64,000 bases of DNA from Chloroflexi bacterium AL-N1. Its GTDB lineage: Bacteria; Chloroflexota; Chloroflexia; Chloroflexales; Roseiflexaceae. Below the pieces are notes generated by a model. The model made no database searches. It was not told where the DNA came from and saw only the letters and a program-made list of their open reading frames with translations. The translations under genes and the position numbers were made by a program. How positions within the stretch are numbered: position 1 is the stretch's first letter; the number at the start of each line of letters is the position of its first letter. Shown piece after piece: positions 57,401-64,000 of the stretch. The stretch spans positions 310,001 to 374,000 of the forward strand of contig WYDT01000005.1 of the NCBI GenBank assembly GCA_013122435.1, read 5' to 3'.

Positions 57401-60400
57401 CTACATATCTTTCGACTCGCTACAGAGTACTGAAACTCTCGCTCTCGTTGCTGGCGGCTGGGACGCCAGCAGCTACATATCTTTCGACTCGCTACAGAGT
57501 ACTGAAACTGTTGTGGTCGTTGAGGTGGAAATAAGAGAAAGTGCTACATATCTTTCGACTCGCTACAGAGTACTGAAACTTATACTATCCCGTAGCTGTT
57601 TGATGGCGTCTACTTGCTACATATCTTTCGACTCGCTACAGAGTACTGAAACAATGGGAAGTCCAGGGGCTCGTTGTTCTTATTAAGGCTACATATCTTT
57701 CGACTCGCTACAGAGTACTGAAACAACAGTCCCAGTGAGGCCAAAGCGGTGCTGAAAATATGCTACATATCTTTCGACTCGCTACAGAGTACTGAAACCG
57801 AGGTGGGGCGGGAGTATCGACACGGCACCAAGAGCTACATATCTTTCGACTCGCTACAGAGTACTGAAACCTAACGCCACTTGCCCCGATGGGTTCATTA
57901 TCCAGGCTACATATCTTTCGACTCGCTACAGAGTACTGAAACCTCTTCAAACTCATCTGGATACTCTGAGGTAAAAAGCTACATATCTTTCGACTCGCTA
58001 CAGAGTACTGAAACCGCAGACCATGCCCTTTCGGGTAATTACCCGAACAGCTACATATCTTTCGACTCGCTACAGAGTACTGAAACTCATCGTCGGAACT
58101 GGCGAGGGGACCAGGTACGTCAGGCTACATATCTTTCGACTCGCTACAGAGTACTGAAACTATGAAAGAACTGGAACAATTTCTTAACATTGGAGCTACA
58201 TATCTTTCGACTCGCTACAGAGTACTGAAACGTCTCTGCCGATATAGTTGTATTGTCTTGGCATTGGCTACATATCTTTCGACTCGCTACAGAGTACTGA
58301 AACACGGGAAGCTGGAAGCCCTCTGGCACCGCGTGAGATGCTACATATCTTTCGACTCGCTACAGAGTACTGAAACTGAGACAGGCTATATCAGCCACAG
58401 CACAGCCGCTACATATCTTTCGACTCGCTACAGAGTACTGAAACCGCGTAGGCATGGCCGCGTCTGGTGCCAAGCGGAGCTACATATCTTTCGACTCGCT
58501 ACAGAGTACTGAAACCGGGTGCGGCACCCTGGTATCAAAGCGCGGCGGTGGGCTACATATCTTTCGACTCGCTACAGAGTACTGAAACTCCACATAGAAG
58601 GATGCGTTGGGGTCCCAATCACGTGCTACATATCTTTCGACTCGCTACAGAGTACTGAAACTTGAAGGCGTACTGGAGGGTATTGCAACCAAAATGGCTA
58701 CATATCTTTCGACTCGCTACAGAGTACTGAAACCTGAGTCAATAGGGCCGGATCTTCGCAATTATCGAAGGCTACATATCTTTCGACTCGCTACAGAGTA
58801 CTGAAACTGTAGAAAGTTGGAATTTTCATCGGGATCGATTTTTGCTACATATCTTTCGACTCGCTACAGAGTACTGAAACCTATCGACCGGATAACCGAC
58901 TCATCGCGTAAGTCAGCTACATATCTTTCGACTCGCTACAGAGTACTGAAACGCGGTATAGCCGGCAAATCGAGAATGTCATAGGGTGCTACATATCTTT
59001 CGACTCGCTACAGAGTACTGAAACTTGAGCACGAACGAGACGCCGCTATCTACATTGCTGAGCTACATATCTTTCGACTCGCTACAGAGTACTGAAACTT
59101 GAGTCTCTGCCAGTCATGGCCATATACCTTTCTGTGCTACATATCTTTCGACTCGCTACAGAGTACTGAAACCTTGGTGCCGCGTGCGCTCCCCAACAAC
59201 GCTTTGGGCTACATATCTTTCGACTCGCTACAGAGTACTGAAACACAGTGCTGGGCCACCATGACGGACGACGACCGTTTGCTACATATCTTTCGACTCG
59301 CTACAGAGTACTGAAACTGGTCTACTCGGACGGAGCATTGCGCTCCAGCAGGAGCTACATATCTTTCGACTCGCTACAGAGTACTGAAACACAGAGGCAC
59401 TCAATGTAGGCGTTAATATCGCCAAGCTACATATCTTTCGACTCGCTACAGAGTACTGAAACGCTGTATCGACATACCAGATATATGACCACTTATAAGC
59501 TACATATCTTTCGACTCGCTACAGAGTACTGAAACCGAGACCTTGCTGACGACTTTCGAAATTCTTCACGGCTACATATCTTTCGACTCGCTACAGAGTA
59601 CTGAAACTACATTCTCATTCAAGATACGAAGCACAAAGAAGAGCTACATATCTTTCGACTCGCTACAGAGTACTGAAACCTAAATCCTAAATCGTCTTTG
59701 TTGATATATAGAGGAGCTACATATCTTTCGACTCGCTACAGAGTACTGAAACCACAGTATACGACGCAAGACAATCAAAAGGTTATTGGCTACATATCTT
59801 TCGACTCGCTACAGAGTACTGAAACTGCGATGTATTCTGTCTGTGCTCTTACATACTCCTGCTACATATCTTTCGACTCGCTACAGAGTACTGAAACTCG
59901 GCATGATCTGAAAGCCGAGTCGCCCTTCTTGGAGCTACATATCTTTCGACTCGCTACAGAGTACTGAAACATCTTTTCAAGTGCAGACTGAGCATCATAC
60001 AACTCAAGCTACATATCTTTCGACTCGCTACAGAGTACTGAAACATTACCAAAGTCCAAGCCGGAACCGCCGCAGGTGCGCTACATATCTTTCGACTCGC
60101 TACAGAGTACTGAAACCCGATCTCGGCGGACTGAAACTCGAATGGGAAGGGCTACATATCTTTCGACTCGCTACAGAGTACTGAAACCCAGATACCGTTC
60201 AGCGCTTCGCGGATCTGGTTTAGCTACATATCTTTCGACTCGCTACAGAGTACTGAAACGTGCGGCACCACGGGCGCACTGGCGATGAAACTGTTGCTAC
60301 ATATCTTTCGACTCGCTACAGAGTACTGAAACTTGAGGAGACCAATAGTTGGGTTTGGTCTACACCTGCTACATATCTTTCGACTCGCTACAGAGTACTG

Positions 60401-62444
60401 AAACTTTTAAAATCATGAATAGTAGGGTAGTGTTCTATAAGCTACATATCTTTCGACTCGCTACAGAGTACTGAAACTTGAGGAGACCAATAGTTGGGTT
60501 TGGTCTACACCTGCTACATATCTTTCGACTCGCTACAGAGTACTGAAACTGTCTGTTGTATAACGCTGGTACAGCAAGATCTACCAGCTACATATCTTTC
60601 GACTCGCTACAGAGTACTGAAACATGATCCCACGGCGCCAACCGATCCGATCTGAGGGGCTACATATCTTTCGACTCGCTACAGAGTACTGAAACTACAT
60701 AACCATCTTGTTTTAGTTTTAACATTTGTGAGCTACATATCTTTCGACTCGCTACAGAGTACTGAAACTGTACATATGTACGCTCTCTGACTAAAACACG
60801 AATAAGCTACATATCTTTCGACTCGCTACAGAGTACTGAAACTCCTGGACCAGATCCTCATCCGTACTCTTCTGGTGGCTACATATCTTTCGACTCGCTA
60901 CAGAGTACTGAAACATGGTCGCACAGATGTTGGGCTTGTTCTAAGAAATGCTACATATCTTTCGACTCGCTACAGAGTACTGAAACTCGTGAGCGCTGGA
61001 GCCAGTGCGTATTCGCCGCGTTGCTACATATCTTTCGACTCGCTACAGAGTACTGAAACACAGACGGGTAGAATGATAGGCGTCGCACGTGAGCGGGCTA
61101 CATATCTTTCGACTCGCTACAGAGTACTGAAACTATTGTACTGGTTTGGTGGGAAAGTGCAAGAGGGCGGCTACATATCTTTCGACTCGCTACAGAGTAC
61201 TGAAACTATGCCATAGCAAATACACACTATCAGCTTACTAAGTGCTACATATCTTTCGACTCGCTACAGAGTACTGAAACTTTACTAAAAAAACCTACAG
61301 GTCTAGTATATACTAGGCTACATATCTTTCGACTCGCTACAGAGTACTGAAACTGGACCTCACGCCACACATGACGCGCCTGGTCCTGGCGCTACATATC
61401 TTTCGACTCGCTACAGAGTACTGAAACGTTTGAAATAATCCAGGTCGATCAGGAACACCCCGACGCTACATATCTTTCGACTCGCTACAGAGTACTGAAA
61501 CAACGTTCAGCATGTTTATCATAGCTAATGTATGTCCTACATATCTTTCGACTCGCCACAGAGTACTGAAACTTATCAAGTGGTGTGTGGATCAGGGCTA
61601 TTTAGTGCTACATATCTTTCGACTCGCCACAGAGTACTGAAACCTGGCTAGCCTACTACGTACCATCTAAAAACATGTTGGCTACATATCTTTCGACTCG
61701 CCACAGAGTACTGAAACGTTATTGGTTGATGTGATGGTCGATGGACGCATTACGCTACATATCTTTCGACTCGCCACAGAGTACTGAAACTGCCCCAGAT
61801 GCCGTTGAGTGCGTCACGGATCTGGTGCTACATATCTTTCGACTCGCCACAGAGTACTGAAACACGGCATGATGGCCTCAATGCAGGGACGCGAAGATGC
61901 TACATATCTTTCGACTCGCCACAGAGTACTGAAACTGCCCCAGATGCCGTTGAGTGCGTCACGGATCTGGTGCTACATATCTTTCGACTCGCCACAGAGT
62001 ACTGAAACACGGCATGATGGCCTCAATGCAGGGACGCGAAGATGCTACATATCTTTCGACTCGCCACAGAGTACTGAAACTGCCCCAGATGCCGTTGAGT
62101 GCGTCACGGATCTGGTGCTACATATCTTTCGACTCGCCACAGAGTACTGAAACTACTCCAGCCGGAGTATATACACAAAATGACTACAGCTACATATCTT
62201 TCGACTCGCCACAGAGTACTGAAACAACGTTCAGCATGTTTATCATAGCTAATGTATGTCCTACATATCTTTCGACTCGCCACAGAGTACTGAAACATAC
62301 GCAATAATCATAACTATTACCTTTCTTGAGAGAGGCTACATATCTTTCGACTCGCCACAGAGTACTGAAACTACTCCAGCCGGAGTATATACACAAAATG
62401 ACTACAGCTACATATCTTTCGACTCGCCACAGAGTACTGGAAAC
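51470..62444 (+). CRISPR. CRISPR array, 152 repeats and 151 spacers
   Basis: The repeat is 37 nt, begins GCTACATATCTTTCGACTCG and ends in ACTGAAAC. I located 152 copies by eye, starting at 51470 and ending at 62444, with spacers of about 34-37 nt. Positions 16-19 (ACTC) and 26-29 (GAGT) can form a short stem with loop GCTACA. Repeats 1-139 are essentially identical; repeats 140-152 carry T22C, and the last has an extra G near its end. This gives leader left, old end right. No cas gene is present within 51 kb on the left or 1.5 kb on the right. The GAAAC end and length fit type I or III systems. Open frames in the array are artefacts of the repeat. Confidence 0.99.
61536..62444 (+). repeat. 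Variant trailing block of the CRISPR array
   Basis: The last 13 repeats share CGCCACAG in place of CGCTACAG. Two of them (61536 and 62260) also begin with C instead of G, both preceded by the same spacer. Spacers are repeated in an E-F-E-F-E pattern (61791-62116), and two more spacers occur twice. This points to recombination between repeats within the block. Confidence 0.9.
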
Positions 62445-62448
62445 CGAC

Positions 62449-62512
62449 CTTCGACAAGCTCATGCACCATGAGGCCAGCACGACTCAAAGCTTGCCCTGA
62501 GCTTGTCGAAGG
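62449..62512. repeat. Inverted repeat after the array
   Basis: CCTTCGACAAGCTC (62449-62462) is matched by GAGCTTGTCGAAGG (about 62499-62512). This core is familiar as a dispersed palindrome in several high- and mid-GC bacteria. It begins 4 nt after the last repeat and could act as terminator of the long CRISPR transcript. Confidence 0.6.
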
Positions 62513-62621
62513 GCTATCGTGCGACTCGCTTGAGCGTATTCCGTGAAACAGAGGCTTGAATTCCTGGTGTGGTAGCCCTACCAACGATGATTCGATAGTT
62601 TCCAGAAACTAAGGGTCTCCA

Positions 62622-63101
62622 TTAGTGATAGCCGGCCAACGCTATCGCGAAGGCGATGCAGGACAGCGCACCGATCAGGAAGCGTGCCACGTTTAGCCTG
62701 AACCAGTGCATGCGTTTGCGTTCCCAATCAGCCATCGGTTGGTCAGTTCGCCAGATCATGATTTTGTCATACCATGGTTCATTACCAAACCGGGAGACTA
62801 AAATGGGTCCAACGACAAACAGTACCAATCCAAGTACCATCCAGAAAAATACTGATGCATTGGCGGAACTGCTCAACAAGAATAAGGTCAGACTTGCAGA
62901 GCCTAGTGGAATGAGTAACAGTGCCCAGATGATTGACGATTTGCGTCCTGCAACGATAATGCCCTGCATAATCTGTGTATATGTGGCATAATCCAGCTGA
63001 TTTAACACCCGCTGAATCACACCAAGCATTGCTGCGATGACACCAACAAAGAAGCTTGCGGTCACAACAGTAACCATCAACGTGATTTCGATTACACTCA
63101 T
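62622..63101 (-). CDS. DUF1772-like membrane protein
   Basis: A 159-residue protein with four transmembrane segments: LMVTVVTASFFVGVIAAML, IIWALLLIPLGSASLTLFLL, FFWMVLGLVLFVVGPILVS and FLIGALSCIAFAIALAGYH. The motif WERKRMHWFRLNVARF between helices 3 and 4 is like that of the DUF1772/anthrone oxygenase-related family. AAAGGA precedes the ATG. It is divergent from the TetR gene, a common arrangement for this family, so it may be the regulated target. Confidence 0.7.
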   Translation of the reverse strand: MSVIEITLMVTVVTASFFVGVIAAMLGVIQRVLNQLDYATYTQIMQGIIVAGRKSSIIWALLLIPLGSASLTLFLLSSSANASVFFWMVLGLVLFVVGPILVSRFGNEPWYDKIMIWRTDQPMADWERKRMHWFRLNVARFLIGALSCIAFAIALAGYH

Positions 63102-63370
63102 CTTTTTTCCTTTCTTCTGCCAAATAAGTCACACAATGTCTTCCACGACCAAGCCAAACAATATATCGAACAGCATCAACCAGTAACATAAGTGTGATAC
63201 TCGAAGAAAACCGTCAGATCACCGGTGCGGTGCTGCTTGGCCTGAATGGGTTAGCTGCCAGTTGTTGCTTAACGTGATCTATGTTGTTACAATCAGTGTA
63301 GATGAGATCGAATGGCTGGGTCAACAAACAGATTCGCCGATACGCTGCATAAGCAACAGGAGCACCATAC

Positions 63371-63994
63371 ATGTCGCAAAACGCACGAACCACAGATTTA
63401 CGGGTACGGCGCACGCGCAAACTCCTGCGCGATGCGCTAGTTGACCTTATTGAGGAACAGGGATTCGCGGCACTCAAAGTTAGTGACATCGCTGACCATG
63501 CTGGGATTAACCGCGCAACGTTCTACCGCCACTACTATGATAAGTACGATCTGCTTGCACATTGCATGGATGATGCACTAGAGGATTTAAAGTCCCAGAC
63601 CCACCCGCCACTCGCAGCCTCGGGAGAAATGAACCATACCGCGCTTGGTACCAATCTCGTAACGATGCTGGTCCATGTTGCTGAAAACGCAGCTTTCTAT
63701 CGGGTAATGCTGGGGAAGGATGGCGTGGGAACCTTTGTGAGCCGTTTGCGTGATTATCTCAGGCAGGTAGCTGCCGAACGCTGGCAGATCCTGGCTACCA
63801 GCAATATAAGCCAACCTGTTATGCCAACGGAAGTTGTCCTCAACTTCATAGCTTCAGCCTATATTGGGGTGATCGTTTGGTGGGTCGACCACCGTTGCCC
63901 TGGCACGCCGACGGAGATGGCCGATCATTTGCTTGTGCTGACCATAGAGGGACCCTATGGTGCGCTTGGTATACATCCCCCAGAACTCGCCTGA
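63371..63994 (+). CDS. TetR/AcrR family transcriptional regulator
   Basis: A 207-residue regulator. The helix-turn-helix region is LRVRRTRKLLRDALVDLIEEQGFAALKVSDIADHAGINRATFYRHYYDKYDLL (residues ~10-62). The C-terminal domain is of the TetR_C_7-like type (FYRVMLGKDGVGTFVSRLRD, VLNFIASAYIGVIVWWVDH). AGGAG precedes the ATG. It is divergent from the DUF1772-like gene, with 270 bp between them, so it probably controls it and itself. The gene ends 6 bases before the window end and is complete. Confidence 0.92.
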   Translation: MSQNARTTDLRVRRTRKLLRDALVDLIEEQGFAALKVSDIADHAGINRATFYRHYYDKYDLLAHCMDDALEDLKSQTHPPLAASGEMNHTALGTNLVTMLVHVAENAAFYRVMLGKDGVGTFVSRLRDYLRQVAAERWQILATSNISQPVMPTEVVLNFIASAYIGVIVWWVDHRCPGTPTEMADHLLVLTIEGPYGALGIHPPELA

Positions 63995-64000
63995 CGCCCC

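Noticed and set aside
51470..62444. Dozens of repetitive open frames such as YISFDSLQSTET, TYLSTRYRVLK and FQYSVASRKICS
   Set aside because: They are translations of the CRISPR repeat in different frames, interrupted by spacer sequence, and have no ribosome binding sites.

Overview
The window looks like chromosomal DNA of a Chloroflexota bacterium (class Chloroflexia or a relative), of roughly 50% GC. This is an inference from gene content, not from a marker gene: a secreted repeat protein ending in a YLPLIQR-type tail, an HTH/NB-ARC/TPR regulator of the kind common in filamentous Chloroflexota, a T-box leader on proS, and scattered GC-rich palindromes. No rRNA is present; there is one tRNA (Arg, UCG).

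Layout. 0.5-3 kb: a secreted seven-repeat protein facing a small anchored protein. 3-6.2 kb: the two halves of the plant Tm-1 architecture as neighbouring genes (TIM-barrel PEP-hydrolase-like protein and UPF0261/Tm-1-like protein), then a cytosolic BtuF-like metal receptor. 6.5-11.3 kb: a VOC protein, a probable sugar-catabolic operon (Gfo/Idh/MocA dehydrogenase, cupin, TIM-barrel isomerase/epimerase) and xylulokinase. 11.3-17 kb: housekeeping genes (Zn-ribbon protein, YqeK-type HD hydrolase, DUF368 membrane protein, T-box-controlled proS, an acetyltransferase, a sirtuin). 17-20 kb: a TetR gene divergent from an acetyltransferase plus a frameshifted flavin amine oxidase, with two palindromic operators between them. 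20-28 kb: a decaying operon with the order livG, acyl-CoA ligase, livH, livM, livK, livF, paaK, carrying stop codons, frameshifts and deletion fusions, with small later genes set into it. 28-34 kb: small lipoproteins and membrane proteins, tRNA-Arg, two more Gfo/Idh/MocA dehydrogenases, a single-domain response regulator and a frameshifted anchored protein.

34-41.3 kb is a class III lanthipeptide locus: an HTH/NB-ARC/TPR regulator, a 34-residue precursor with an ILDLQ leader motif and a Ser/Cys-rich core, a lyase-kinase-cyclase synthetase (LanKC) interrupted by one in-frame TAG, and an MFS exporter. RNA hairpins before and after the precursor gene suggest attenuation and a high precursor-to-enzyme ratio. 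41-50.5 kb holds an SLC13-type permease, a CBS-domain protein, a thioredoxin-reductase-like flavoprotein without the CxxC, a GAF histidine kinase, an M24 peptidase and an SdhA/FrdA/NadB-type flavoprotein.

50.5-62.5 kb is a very large CRISPR array. I counted 152 copies of a 37-nt repeat and 151 spacers, with a leader on the left and no cas gene anywhere in the window. The last 13 repeats share a T-to-C change in the repeat hairpin loop and carry reshuffled duplicate spacers. Two spacer pairs match what look like homologous coding sites in diverged targets; in one pair every difference falls on a third codon position. The window ends with a DUF1772-like membrane protein and a TetR regulator.
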